A DNA stretch of 64,000 bases from Firmicutes bacterium AF25-13AC (GCA_003478935.1 QUFP01000004.1:1-64000), one strand, 5' to 3'; shown: positions 49,830 to 58,759, counted from the stretch's first letter. Numbers and translations are program-made. The notes: generated by a model not told the origin, from the letters alone.

Positions 49830-49866
49830 AAAAGCCCTGACGTAAAATGCCAGGGCTTTTTCTTTT
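49830..49866 (+). terminator. Terminator of the secreted-protein gene
   Basis: Stem AAAAGCCCTG/CAGGGCTTTT with about 11 loop bases, followed by a T run, 17 bases after the stop. The following bases to 50013 are very T-rich with repeated TTTTGTAC words and hold no gene; they may contain recombinase binding sites. Confidence 0.82.
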
Positions 49867-50013
49867 GTGTTTTTTGTTCTTTTGTACTTTTATTCTTTTT
49901 CTTTTGTACTTATGTACCTCTTTTGTATTTTTGTATATCTCTTTGGTACGTTTATATCTTATCATTCCGCGTCGATTTACGCAATCAATTTTCCTCGCAT
50001 TTTTCGACATATC

Positions 50014-50045
50014 TTGACATTTTCCCTTGCATCACTTATGATGCA
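50014..50045 (+). promoter_or_regulatory. Promoter of the recombinase with an overlapping palindrome
   Basis: TTGACA (50014-50019), 17 bases, TATGAT (50037-50042). A palindrome TGCATCA-4-TGATGCA (50028-50045) covers the -10 region, so a dimeric regulator could block the promoter. The recombinase ATG is 32 bases downstream. Confidence 0.65.
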
Positions 50046-50076
50046 GTTAAGACCACCAAGAAAGGAGTGTATGTAT

Positions 50077-50535
50077 ATGAAAAAAGTTGGTCTATATGTG
50101 CGTGTATCCACGCAGGAGCAGAAATTGCACGGTATCTCGATTGAAAATCAACTAGATGCTCTGCAAAAATACTGTAAAGAAAAAGAATATATTATTGTTG
50201 CCACCTATAACGACGCTGGAATCAGCGCACATGTGAGCTACAAAAAGCGTCCTGCCTTGTTGCAGATGATTCAAGATTGTCAAGAACAGAAAATCGAGCT
50301 GTTGCTTTTCACTCGACTCGACCGTTTCTTCCGATCCGTGGAGGACTACTATCTGGTACTTTCCCAGATGGAAAAAGTACCCTGGAAGGCTATATGGGAA
50401 AATTACGAAACGGAGACTTCTGATGGGCAGTTGCGTGTGAATATCATGCTGTCAATCGCAGAAGCCGAGGCCGCCCGAACGTCTGAAAAGATTAAATCCA
50501 TCATGGATTATAAAGGGAACGCGGCGATCACTTAG
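50077..50535 (+). CDS. Large serine recombinase, N-terminal catalytic part (frameshifted)
   Basis: Integrase of the prophage. Starts MKKVGLYVRVSTQEQ (catalytic Ser in RVST), then ENQLDALQKYCKEKEYIIVATYNDAGISAHVSYKKRPALLQMI, LLLFTRLDRFFRSVEDYY and the resolvase tail (AEAEAARTSEKIKSIMDYK). AAAGGAG lies 9 bases before the ATG. After MDYK the frame is lost: an extra A in the run at 50513-50515 would read REREGDHLGT and join the second part. As sequenced the catalytic domain is separate from the DNA-binding half. Confidence 0.85.
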   Translation: MKKVGLYVRVSTQEQKLHGISIENQLDALQKYCKEKEYIIVATYNDAGISAHVSYKKRPALLQMIQDCQEQKIELLLFTRLDRFFRSVEDYYLVLSQMEKVPWKAIWENYETETSDGQLRVNIMLSIAEAEAARTSEKIKSIMDYKGNAAIT

Positions 50536-50540
50536 GGACT

Positions 50541-51371
50541 GTGCCTCTGGGGTATCGGACCGAAAATAAAAAACTTGCCATCGATCCAACCACCGAGCCA
50601 ATCGTAAGAGAAATTTTTTCAATGTACGATTCTGGAAAGGGACCAAATGCAATCCGTAAGTATCTTTCTAGTGTTGGGCATGATATGCACTCCAGATCTA
50701 TCCGGGAGCTGATCTTTTCTCCCGTATATGCCGGTGATGATAATGGCCGCCCGTGTCCTGCTTATTTTTCCAAAGAAGAGTACCAGCGCAGGCTTGCCAC
50801 AAGAAAAATCCACGAGCCAAGAAACGATCGCCGAGAAACATATATCTTTTCAGGGCTAATCAAATGTGGCGTTTGTGGTGCAACAATGCATGCGCAAAAA
50901 GCTAATGGAAAATACTTGAATTATATCTGCACCACCGGCAAGCAAAAATTTCTGCATCCTGGGCTGTGTGCATCTGAAAAGTGGCTCGAATCTACTCTGC
51001 TTTCAAGACTTCAAGATTTTGCAGACGAGTATAATTTTGCCAGCGCATCTGCTGCACCAGATGAAGCAGAGCGTGAGAAGGAAATTGCAACATTGAAAGG
51101 AAAGCTTAAGCGTATCGGAGTACGATACGAGGATGGTGATATCTCCACCGAGGAATATCGGGCGAAGCGTGATGATCTTAAATCAAAAATAGCCGCCCTA
51201 GAAGTGATCCCCTCTGCAAAGCAGATCATTCTTCCGGACGGCTTTTCTGAAACTTATGCCCAGCTAGGGCGCGATGGAAAGCAGCGTTTTTGGCGGTCGC
51301 TGATCACTTCCATTACTTTTTATCCCGACCGAAAGTATAATATTCAGGTCGGCGATATTTTTTGGCGTTAA
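50541..51371 (+). CDS. Large serine recombinase, C-terminal DNA-binding part (frameshifted)
   Basis: About 276 residues: recombinase domain (PLGYRTENKKLAIDPTTEPIVREIFSMYDSGKGPNAIRKYLSS), zinc-ribbon domain with Cys residues (LIKCGVCGATMHAQK...CTTGKQKFLHPGLCASEKWLE), a coiled coil (EREKEIATLKGKLKRIG...YRAKRDDLKSKIAALE) and an IQVGDIFWR tail. Joined to the first part it would be about 430 residues, a usual size for phage serine integrases. The gene ends at the likely right attachment site. Confidence 0.86.
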   Translation: MPLGYRTENKKLAIDPTTEPIVREIFSMYDSGKGPNAIRKYLSSVGHDMHSRSIRELIFSPVYAGDDNGRPCPAYFSKEEYQRRLATRKIHEPRNDRRETYIFSGLIKCGVCGATMHAQKANGKYLNYICTTGKQKFLHPGLCASEKWLESTLLSRLQDFADEYNFASASAAPDEAEREKEIATLKGKLKRIGVRYEDGDISTEEYRAKRDDLKSKIAALEVIPSAKQIILPDGFSETYAQLGRDGKQRFWRSLITSITFYPDRKYNIQVGDIFWR

Positions 51372-51374
51372 AAT
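51367..51374 (+). other. Candidate attR core of the prophage
   Basis: Second copy of GTTAAAAT in direct orientation to 12451-12458, overlapping the recombinase stop and 8 bases before the host ABC gene's stop at 51382. Only 10 bases separate the phage gene from the host ABC exporter, so the insertion is in the tail of the intergenic gap. Confidence 0.3.
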
Positions 51375-51381
51375 TACTTAC

Positions 51382-53280
51382 TTAATTGATTTTGTTACCG
51401 GTGTATAGCTGATAATATTTGCCCTTTTGTGCAATAAGATCATCATGAGTTCCGCGCTCAATGATACGTCCCTGCTCTAAGACCATGATACAGTCGCTGT
51501 TCTTAACGGTAGACAGACGGTGCGCGATAACAAATGTTGTTCTTCCGTGCATCAGCTTGTCCATACCATCCTGAACAATTTTCTCAGTTCTTGTATCAAT
51601 GGAGCTTGTTGCCTCGTCAAGAATTAGTACAGGAGGATCGGCAACAGCTGCACGGGCAATGGCAAGAAGCTGTCTTTCACCCTGACTTAAGTTAGCACCA
51701 TCTCCTGTGAGCATTGTGTCGTAGCCCTGCGGCAGTCTGCGGATAAAGCCATCTGCATTGGCAAGCTTGGCTGCTGCATGTACCTCTTCTTCTGTCGCAT
51801 CAAGTTTTCCGTAACGAATATTTTCCATAACAGTTCCGGTAAACAGATGCGTATCCTGAAGAACGATACCGAGTGAATGACGAAGATCATCCTTTTTAAT
51901 CTTTCCGATATTTATACCGTCATAGCGGATCTTTCCGCTTTGAATATCATAGAAACGATTGATCAAATTGGTGATCGTGGTCTTTCCGGCACCAGTAGAT
52001 CCGACAAACGCAATCTTCTGACCTGGCTGCGCATATAAGCTTACATCATGAAGTACCATCTTATCATCGTTGTAACCAAAATCCACATGCTCAAATACAA
52101 CATCGCCTTTAAGCTGTCTGTAGTCGGTTGTACCTTCTGCCTTGTGGTAATGCTTCCAAGCCCATGTTCCTGTTCTCTTATTTGATTCAGTGATTGTGCC
52201 ATCTGCATTTACAACAGCATCTGTAAGAGTAACATAGCCATCATCCACCTCCGGCTTTTCATCAAGCAAACGGAATATTCGATCGCCGCCGGCAAGTGCC
52301 ATAACGATACTATTTAACTGGTTACTGATCTGATTAATTGGCTGCTGGAAGCTCTTATTTAAAGTTAAAAAGCTTGCCAGACTTCCCAATGTAAAGCCGC
52401 CAATTCCGTTGATTGCAACAAGACCTCCAACGATTGCAACAACAACGTAGCTTAAGTTTCCAAGCTGAACATTGATTGGTCCTAAGATATTAGCATAACG
52501 GTTTGCATTATATGCACTTCCAAACAGATCATTATTTAACTGGTCAAAGCGCTCAATACTCTCCTCTTCGTGACAGAATACCTTGACAACCTTCTGACCA
52601 TCCATCATCTCCTCGATAAAGCCGTTTAATGCACCGATATTTTTTTGCTGTGATACGAAAAACTTTCCGCTCTTAGAAGCAGCTGTTTTACTTGCCCATA
52701 TAACAAGCATAACCATAACAATTGAAACAAGTGTAAGCGGCACACTTAAGATGATCATGTAGATCAGCACATTTACAATACTAATTAAGCTGTTGATGAA
52801 CTGCGGAATACTCTGGCTGACCATCTGGCGAAGCGTATCAACATCATTTGTATACATTGACATGATATCACCATGCTTATGTGTATCAAAATATTTAATT
52901 GGAAGGGATTCCATATGTTTAAACATGTCATTACGGATATTTCTCATCGTTCCCTGAGTAACATACACCATGATCTTAGTATTGCCAAAAGTAGCAGCAA
53001 TACCAATTACATACAAAATTCCCATCTTGATAATTGCCTGCAGAAGCTCTGAATAGTCTGGGTTAGCCTGACCTAAAAGAGGTGTAATATAACCGTCAAT
53101 CAAAGTCTTCATAAACATAGTTCCCTGTACATTTGCATATACACTTACAACAATACAGATAAGTACAAACAGACAATGAACTGGATAACGCTTCAGCACA
53201 TAGGACATGATGCGTTTAAATACCTTTACTGGATTTTCGACCTTCTGCTTTGGTCCGAAATCACGTCTTGGTCCTGGCAT
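51382..53280 (-). CDS. ABC exporter half-transporter, catalytically complete subunit
   Basis: 632 residues; membrane domain of six helices (about 25-330) followed by an ATPase domain. Walker A GSTGAGKTT, signature LSQGERQLL, Walker B VLILDEATSSID with catalytic Glu. Forms a heterodimer with the protein encoded upstream, whose ATPase site is degenerate. Such multidrug exporters pump toxic compounds from the cell. The start overlaps the previous gene by one base, under MarR control. An extra 30-residue segment (NADGTITESNKRTGTWAWKHYHKAEGTT) lies between the two domains. Confidence 0.93.
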   Translation of the reverse strand: MPGPRRDFGPKQKVENPVKVFKRIMSYVLKRYPVHCLFVLICIVVSVYANVQGTMFMKTLIDGYITPLLGQANPDYSELLQAIIKMGILYVIGIAATFGNTKIMVYVTQGTMRNIRNDMFKHMESLPIKYFDTHKHGDIMSMYTNDVDTLRQMVSQSIPQFINSLISIVNVLIYMIILSVPLTLVSIVMVMLVIWASKTAASKSGKFFVSQQKNIGALNGFIEEMMDGQKVVKVFCHEEESIERFDQLNNDLFGSAYNANRYANILGPINVQLGNLSYVVVAIVGGLVAINGIGGFTLGSLASFLTLNKSFQQPINQISNQLNSIVMALAGGDRIFRLLDEKPEVDDGYVTLTDAVVNADGTITESNKRTGTWAWKHYHKAEGTTDYRQLKGDVVFEHVDFGYNDDKMVLHDVSLYAQPGQKIAFVGSTGAGKTTITNLINRFYDIQSGKIRYDGINIGKIKKDDLRHSLGIVLQDTHLFTGTVMENIRYGKLDATEEEVHAAAKLANADGFIRRLPQGYDTMLTGDGANLSQGERQLLAIARAAVADPPVLILDEATSSIDTRTEKIVQDGMDKLMHGRTTFVIAHRLSTVKNSDCIMVLEQGRIIERGTHDDLIAQKGKYYQLYTGNKIN

Positions 53281-55040
53281 TACTGATCACCGCCTTTCTC
53301 ATCAAAATCACCGCTTCCGCCTGTCTGAGATTCATATACCTCGCGGTAAATCTCATTTTTAGCAAGAAGTTCTTCATGTGTTCCAATTCCATTAATCTTA
53401 CCATCATCCATCACGATGATACGATCTGCATTCTGCACACTTGAGATACGCTGTGCAATGATGATCTTTGTTGTATCTGGAATTTCCGTTGCAAATGCCT
53501 GACGTATCTTTGCATCAGTTGCTGTATCAACTGCACTTGTGGAGTCATCAAGAATTAAAATCTTTGGCTTTTTAAGAAGTGCTCTTGCAATACAAAGACG
53601 CTGCTTTTGTCCGCCTGATACGTTATTTCCGCCCTGCTCAATGTAAGTATTGTAGCGCTCCGGGAAACGCTCAATAAATTCATCTGCACAGGCAAGCTTA
53701 CAAGCACGGATACATTCCTCATCAGAAGCTGTTTTGTCACCCCAGCGAAGGTTCTCTAAAATGGTTCCGGAGAATAAGACATTCTTCTGAAGAACAACGC
53801 TGACTTGATTACGAAGTGCCTCCATATCATATTTTCGCACATCTAATCCGCCAACCTTTACAGCACCTTCCTGAACATCATACAGACGGCTAATCAAATT
53901 AACAAGACTTGACTTTGCACTTCCCGTTCCACCGATCAGACCAATTGTCTCACCTGAACGGATAGACAAATTTATGTCAGACAAAATTGGCTTTTCGCTT
54001 CCTGCATTATATCGGAATGTAACATGATCAAACTCAATGCTTCCATCCTTTACATCTGTAACTGGCTGATCTGGGTTCTTTAAATCTGGCTTCTCATTTA
54101 ATACTTCACAGATACGCTCTGCACTTGCAATACTCATTGTAAGCATAACGAAAACCATAGACAGCATCATTAGGCTCATCAAAATACTCATACAATAATT
54201 TAATAAGCTCATCAGCTTTCCTGTTGTCAGCGCAACACTTCCTGTTCCGATGATCATCTTCGCACCAATCCAGCTGATTGCAAGGATACAGCCATATACG
54301 GCAAACATCATGACTGGAGAGTTCAATGCAACAACACCCTCTGCCTTTACAAAGATCTTATAAATGTTTTCGCTTGCCTTTACAAACTTGTTCTTTTCAT
54401 AATCTTCACGCACGTAAGCCTTTACAACACGAATAGCAGAAACATTCTCCTGAACACTCGCATTTAACTCATCGTACTTTGGAAATGCCGCGGTAAAATA
54501 TTTTCTTGCTCTGTTGACAATAAAAAATAATGCGAAGCCAAGTACGATGACTGCACCTAAGAAAATTATTGAAATTCTTGCATTTGTAATAAATGCCATT
54601 GCCAGTGCACAAATCAGACTGGCAGGTGCTCTCATACACATACGAAGTACCATCTGATATGCATTCTGAATATTAGTTACATCAGTGGTCAGTCTTGTTA
54701 CGAGACTGGCAGTTGAAAATTTATCAATGTTGGAAAATGAAAAGGTCTGAATATTATCATACATTCCCTTTCGAAGATTGCGGGCAAATCCTGCTGATGC
54801 TTTTGCACCATACACACCGCCCATGATTCCGGCAAATAAACCGATTGCTGCGATCACAAGCATGCCTGCACCAACAAGACAGATATGCTTCATATCACCC
54901 TTATTGACACCGTCATCAATAATGGAAGCCATCAGATAGGGAATCATCATCTCCATCAAAACTTCCAGAATCATGTAGCACGGTGTCGCGATTGATGCAC
55001 GCTTAAACTCTTTTACATATGCACCTAATGTTTTTATCAT
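53280..55040 (-). CDS. ABC exporter half-transporter, degenerate ATPase subunit
   Basis: 586 residues; membrane domain about 15-320, then ATPase. Walker A is GGTGSAKSS (Ala in place of the usual Gly), signature VSGGQKQRL, and Walker B ILILDDSTSAVD with Asp instead of the catalytic Glu. This asymmetry is typical of heterodimeric exporters: this subunit holds the degenerate site and the partner at 51382 the active one. Starts two bases after the marR gene stop, with AGGAGGAG before it. Confidence 0.93.
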   Translation of the reverse strand: MIKTLGAYVKEFKRASIATPCYMILEVLMEMMIPYLMASIIDDGVNKGDMKHICLVGAGMLVIAAIGLFAGIMGGVYGAKASAGFARNLRKGMYDNIQTFSFSNIDKFSTASLVTRLTTDVTNIQNAYQMVLRMCMRAPASLICALAMAFITNARISIIFLGAVIVLGFALFFIVNRARKYFTAAFPKYDELNASVQENVSAIRVVKAYVREDYEKNKFVKASENIYKIFVKAEGVVALNSPVMMFAVYGCILAISWIGAKMIIGTGSVALTTGKLMSLLNYCMSILMSLMMLSMVFVMLTMSIASAERICEVLNEKPDLKNPDQPVTDVKDGSIEFDHVTFRYNAGSEKPILSDINLSIRSGETIGLIGGTGSAKSSLVNLISRLYDVQEGAVKVGGLDVRKYDMEALRNQVSVVLQKNVLFSGTILENLRWGDKTASDEECIRACKLACADEFIERFPERYNTYIEQGGNNVSGGQKQRLCIARALLKKPKILILDDSTSAVDTATDAKIRQAFATEIPDTTKIIIAQRISSVQNADRIIVMDDGKINGIGTHEELLAKNEIYREVYESQTGGSGDFDEKGGDQ

Positions 55041-55042
55041 GG

Positions 55043-55492
55043 CTACTCTCCTCCTGTTATTTTCTCTACATTTTTACAGATCTTTTCCAATACCTCAAAG
55101 CAGATCCTTCTCTCTTCATCTGTAATACCAGCCTCCATCGTATCATGTGCTGAGTCGATTACTGCAATCGTATCAAGATGAACCTTTTTCCCTAACTCTG
55201 TCAGTTCTAACCGCTTAAGCCTTGCATCATGCTCATCGTTAGTCCTTGTCAGATACCCCTTTTTCTCCATCAGCTGCAGGATGTTTGTCACCGTTGAACG
55301 GGCAATTCCAAAATTTGATTCGATATCCTTTTGGTAGACTGGTCGCTGCGCGTGATACAAAAAGCCCAGAATCCATCCATGCATGTTTGTGATTTCATCA
55401 AAACCAGCTTCCGCGAGGCTTGTGTGAATGCCTCTCTCCACGATATGATTTACCCTCTTTAGGCTAAAGCATATCGATTTTTCCTTTTCCAT
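55043..55492 (-). CDS. MarR-family regulator of the ABC exporter
   Basis: 149 residues, first gene of an operon with the two exporter genes. MarR fold: helical start (SICFSLKRVNHIVERGIHTSLAEAG), winged helix (YQKDIESNFGIARSTVTNILQLMEKKGYLTRTNDEHDARLKRLELTELGKKV). It should sense a drug-like compound and relieve repression. Three 15-base repeats with ATCGAAC cores upstream (55551-55589) are likely operators, just after the promoter. Confidence 0.92.
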   Translation of the reverse strand: MEKEKSICFSLKRVNHIVERGIHTSLAEAGFDEITNMHGWILGFLYHAQRPVYQKDIESNFGIARSTVTNILQLMEKKGYLTRTNDEHDARLKRLELTELGKKVHLDTIAVIDSAHDTMEAGITDEERRICFEVLEKICKNVEKITGGE

Positions 55493-55550
55493 ACAGCCCT
55501 TCCTTTCTGTTAATTTTTAATCGAACCAAGTTCTCGATGATAGTCTTAAA

Positions 55551-55589
55551 TTGTTCGATCTTGAACTGTTCGATTCCGAATTGTTCGAT
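55551..55589 (-). promoter_or_regulatory. MarR operator repeats
   Basis: Three direct repeats of TTGTTCGAT-type (55551-55559, 55566-55574, 55581-55589) at exactly 15-base steps; on the minus strand each is ATCGAACAAT or close to it. They follow the -10 of the marR promoter within about 50 bases. A related TCGAAC lies at 55521-55526. Simple roadblock autoregulation fits this layout. Confidence 0.6.
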
Positions 55590-55597
55590 ACAGAATT

Positions 55598-55625
55598 ATT
55601 ATAATACCTGATTTTATTTTGTCAA
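55598..55625 (-). promoter_or_regulatory. Promoter of the marR-exporter operon
   Basis: Minus strand TTGACA (55620-55625), 16 bases, TATAAT (55598-55603): near-ideal promoter. The remaining gap to 55734 holds nothing else I can name. Confidence 0.8.
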
Positions 55626-55734
55626 TGACTTTTTTTTGCAAAATGAATCGTTGAAGTTATGTTGAACTTTTTTCACGGATATGGTATTCTTATAAGTAAT
55701 TGACTTAGATATATTTTACACAGGAGGTTTGCTT

Positions 55735-56100
55735 ATGCAAATACATGAATCTGCCGAAAACTATCTCGAAACAATCCTGATGCTCAGCAAAAAGCTGCCA
55801 GTTGTGCGCTCTGTCGATATCGCAAATGAATTGGATTTTAAAAAATCAAGTGTCAGCATCGCAATGAAAAATTTACGCGAAGGCGGAAAAATTACCGTAA
55901 CTCAGGCTGGTTATATTTATCTTACTGACAGTGGTCGCGAGATCGCTGAAATGATTTATGAGCGACATCAGTGGCTGACAAATTGGCTTATTAGCCTTGG
56001 CGTTGACAGCAACATTGCTGCTGAAGATGCATGCAAAATGGAGCATGTAATCAGTAAGGAGAGTTTTGAAGCACTGAAGAACCATTTTGGTCAGTTTTGA
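55735..56100 (+). CDS. Short DtxR/MntR-like metalloregulator
   Basis: 121 residues from the ATG at 55735 (CAGGAGG 7 bases before). DtxR winged helix (LETILMLSKKLPVVRSVDIANELDFKKSSVSIAMKNLREGGKITVTQAGYIYLT) and a short metal-binding/dimer region (REIAEMIYERHQWLTNWLISLGV, EDACKMEHVISKESFEALKNHF with the His/Glu/Cys-type ligands). No third SH3-like domain, as in the shorter MntR type. It probably controls manganese or iron uptake genes elsewhere; nothing metal-related is adjacent. Confidence 0.85.
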   Translation: MQIHESAENYLETILMLSKKLPVVRSVDIANELDFKKSSVSIAMKNLREGGKITVTQAGYIYLTDSGREIAEMIYERHQWLTNWLISLGVDSNIAAEDACKMEHVISKESFEALKNHFGQF

Positions 56101-56102
56101 TT

Positions 56103-57851
56103 ATGAAAACACGAATTTTTCATCCTGACAGGATAAAACAATTTCTTCACGCTTTTCTATTTTGCTTTTTTATTTTCATCACTGCTTGTATGATGAGCGG
56201 CTGCGCAAAGTGCCCGCCAATCACATTCTCTTCTGTATTAGATATTCAGGCTGATGAGTCAGGTACACGCACTATGTCTGTTACCGCCAATAAAAAGACA
56301 CTGCAAAAGCTTTTCCACAACAGCAACTTTTCTTTTCAAAGCTTTATCACGGCTAACTGTCCGAAGAACCTTGAGTGGAATTATGTGGACACTGCTTCTG
56401 CTTATGAGCTGACTTTTGTTCTTTCATTTGATTCACTAGATGAATATCAGGAAAAAATTGATGCGCTTACAGGCATTGAACAATTTTCTTCTATTTCACG
56501 ACCGCAAGTCGGTGTGAAAACTGGCTTTACCTTATCTGAGCCAGATGATGTGATGGCTGTTTTTACCTGGTTTACTGATGCTCTTAAGGAGCGCACAGGA
56601 CTTAGTGACTCAAAGCTTTTAGCCTACCTGTCTCAGCAGGAAAATGAACTTATCTATAACGGCCGAAGCTATAAAAGTCAGAATAATGCACTAGTCTGCA
56701 ACGCAGAAACAATTCTTGATGCCAAGCGAATTGATATTTTAACATCACTTTCTCTTGACAAATGGAACCGTACTATTTATATCATCTTTCCTGATGAACT
56801 GCGCGACAATGCTTCTAATGTAAAAAGCTATCTGGACGCTATTGTCCCAGATGGAATTGAAGCTGTCTGGAATAATGATACCACATGGCAACTGACATTC
56901 AGCGCTGAAAGCTTTAAAGAATTGTGTGTAAAGACAAGCCAGCTATTTCAGTCGTCAAGCAAATCACTTGCGTCTGAATCGATCATTGCTGAAAATTCCA
57001 TGAAAATCGTGCACTCTTATGAAGAGCCTTTTCAGTTTTCCTTCTTTGTTCCCGATTCAGGAACAGCAAGGGCACGCTATTTCTACAGTACTGATACCAA
57101 TGCAGCGCTTGCTGTATATGACAATGATCATACGCTTCAAAAGCTTCCGCTTGCACGCGATGGTTATGATGGCTATGTCTGTCTGTTTGATGATCTTGTT
57201 GAAGGTGGATGCACCTACAACTATGATGCCATCTTCCAGTATCAGCCGCAGCAGATCACAGTCTCTACGCAGGTAAAATCTATTCAGCTTCTTACGCGCA
57301 CAATTACTCTGTCACTCGGCGAGGTACCTAAGCTTCACCAACAGCTTATCACAGATACCGCCGCGCGCTATACTCAAAATTTTGGGACCGTTACCGCCAA
57401 AACTGATGATGAAAATCACCTGACTTTATTTTTTACACAGACTGGTACACCATCCTATCTCGCAAAGGGATTTGAAGCTTTCTTTGACGGAAAGGAAACA
57501 CTTGACTACTGCTCTCAGACTATGGCGCTGTTTCAGCCAAAGCATACATATCGCTTCACAGAAAACATGGACTTTTCCAATTTTCTTGTGAATCCAGATG
57601 CAACATTAATTACTGTGATGGTGCAGCTTCCAAACGGTACTTCCATAATATCTGATTCTCTTGAAAGCAGTCTTACAACAGAAAACAATATCTTAGATAA
57701 TGTTTACTCTGCCAAGACAACAGATAATGTTTTGTCACTTACCATGACGCTGTCTCAGCCAAATGCTGTCTATTATCTTTGTCTGCTTTCACTTATTATC
57801 ATTGTAAGTGCGATTCTTTTTTCCATATACAAATGGCTCAGCCACCGCTAA
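56103..57851 (+). CDS. Membrane-anchored lipoprotein-like protein of unknown function
   Basis: 582 residues from the ATG at 56103, two bases after the regulator stop. N-terminal membrane segment (FLFCFFIFITACMMSGC) ending in a lipobox-like MSGC, so a lipoprotein anchor is possible. Large outside part with repeated beta elements (ADESGTRTMSVTANKKTLQKLF, YELTFVLSFDSLDEYQ, FVPDSGTARARYFYSTDTNAAL). A second membrane helix at the C-terminus (LCLLSLIIIVSAILFSIYKWL). No family recognised. Probably co-transcribed with the DtxR-like gene. Its terminator follows. Confidence 0.72.
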   Translation: MKTRIFHPDRIKQFLHAFLFCFFIFITACMMSGCAKCPPITFSSVLDIQADESGTRTMSVTANKKTLQKLFHNSNFSFQSFITANCPKNLEWNYVDTASAYELTFVLSFDSLDEYQEKIDALTGIEQFSSISRPQVGVKTGFTLSEPDDVMAVFTWFTDALKERTGLSDSKLLAYLSQQENELIYNGRSYKSQNNALVCNAETILDAKRIDILTSLSLDKWNRTIYIIFPDELRDNASNVKSYLDAIVPDGIEAVWNNDTTWQLTFSAESFKELCVKTSQLFQSSSKSLASESIIAENSMKIVHSYEEPFQFSFFVPDSGTARARYFYSTDTNAALAVYDNDHTLQKLPLARDGYDGYVCLFDDLVEGGCTYNYDAIFQYQPQQITVSTQVKSIQLLTRTITLSLGEVPKLHQQLITDTAARYTQNFGTVTAKTDDENHLTLFFTQTGTPSYLAKGFEAFFDGKETLDYCSQTMALFQPKHTYRFTENMDFSNFLVNPDATLITVMVQLPNGTSIISDSLESSLTTENNILDNVYSAKTTDNVLSLTMTLSQPNAVYYLCLLSLIIIVSAILFSIYKWLSHR

Positions 57852-57876
57852 ACGCGGTGCTGAGCCTTTCATTTTG
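57835..57876 (+). terminator. Terminator of the lipoprotein gene
   Basis: Long stem GGCTCAGC-ACCGC/GCGGT-GCTGAGCC with a short loop and a following TTTCATTTT. It lies between convergent genes. Confidence 0.85.
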
Positions 57877-57880
57877 TCTA

Positions 57881-58759
57881 TTATTTTGCTGCTGCCAGTG
57901 CATCCATTCCCAGCTTTGCACAGCCAAGGATTCCCTGATTGTCATTTAAGCTTGGAAGCACAATATAATTTTCAATATCGGCAAGCTCCTCTGTGTCGAT
58001 ATACTTGTTGACCATACGAAGCGTTTCCTTACGAATCAGATCCATCACATGAGTCTGATGCATAACACCGCCGCCGAGTACAATACGCTCTGGTGACAGA
58101 AGCATGATCATGTCTACAAGACCCTGTGCCACATAATAAGCCTCTAACTCCCAAACTTCCTTCTTGTCAGACAACTCATATGCCTTCTTGCCCCAGCGCT
58201 CTTCGATTGCCGGACCGCTCGCCATACCCTCTAAGCATCTTCCATGATATGGGCATTTACCCTTATATGTATCATTTGGATGAGGTGCTACTAAAATATG
58301 ACCGCCTTCTGGATGCTGCATTCCATGAAGCATCTTTCCATCTACAATAACTCCTGCTCCAATTCCTGTTCCAACTGTGATATAGATGCTGTTCTTTAAG
58401 CCCTTTGTGATGCCCCATGTTGCCTCACCAAGCGCTGCTGCATTTACATCTGTATCAAATCCAACAGGAATCTGCAGTGCCTTCTTAAACTCATCAAGTA
58501 CCGGATACCACTTCCATGCAAGCTTTGGTGTATTGCCGACACAGCCATACTTTGGAGACTGCTCGTTTAAGATAACCGGGCCAAAGAATCCGATTCCAAG
58601 TGCTTCAACCTGCTGCTCCTTGAAATATGCAATCATCTTAGGCATTGTAATTTCTGGTGTCTCTGTAGGAATGGATACACGATCCAATACTTCTCCATTT
58701 TCATTGCAGACAGCAAGCACCATCTTTGTGCCGCCGCCCTCTAATGCGCCAATTCTCAT
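57881..58759 (-). CDS. ROK-family sugar kinase (fructokinase-like)
   Basis: 292 residues; phosphorylates a hexose, probably fructose or a related sugar, with ATP. ROK features: GALEGGGTKMVLAVCNENGE at the start, GFFGPVILNE, FDTDVNAAALGEATWG, ITVGTGIGAGVIVDGK, and the zinc site HPEGGHILVAPHPNDTYKGKCPYHGRCLEGMASGP. Follows manA, so mannose/fructose-6-phosphate metabolism is likely: ManA makes fructose 6-phosphate from mannose 6-phosphate. Confidence 0.9.
   Translation of the reverse strand: MRIGALEGGGTKMVLAVCNENGEVLDRVSIPTETPEITMPKMIAYFKEQQVEALGIGFFGPVILNEQSPKYGCVGNTPKLAWKWYPVLDEFKKALQIPVGFDTDVNAAALGEATWGITKGLKNSIYITVGTGIGAGVIVDGKMLHGMQHPEGGHILVAPHPNDTYKGKCPYHGRCLEGMASGPAIEERWGKKAYELSDKKEVWELEAYYVAQGLVDMIMLLSPERIVLGGGVMHQTHVMDLIRKETLRMVNKYIDTEELADIENYIVLPSLNDNQGILGCAKLGMDALAAAK

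Noticed and set aside
49828..50010. Lysine-rich minus-strand open frame near the integrase
   Set aside because: It is a mirror of a T-rich noncoding stretch with no ribosome site.
12507..51422. AATATTTGC as attachment core
   Set aside because: The right copy lies within the conserved C-terminal codons of the ABC exporter; joining to the left copy would cut the exporter after GKY.
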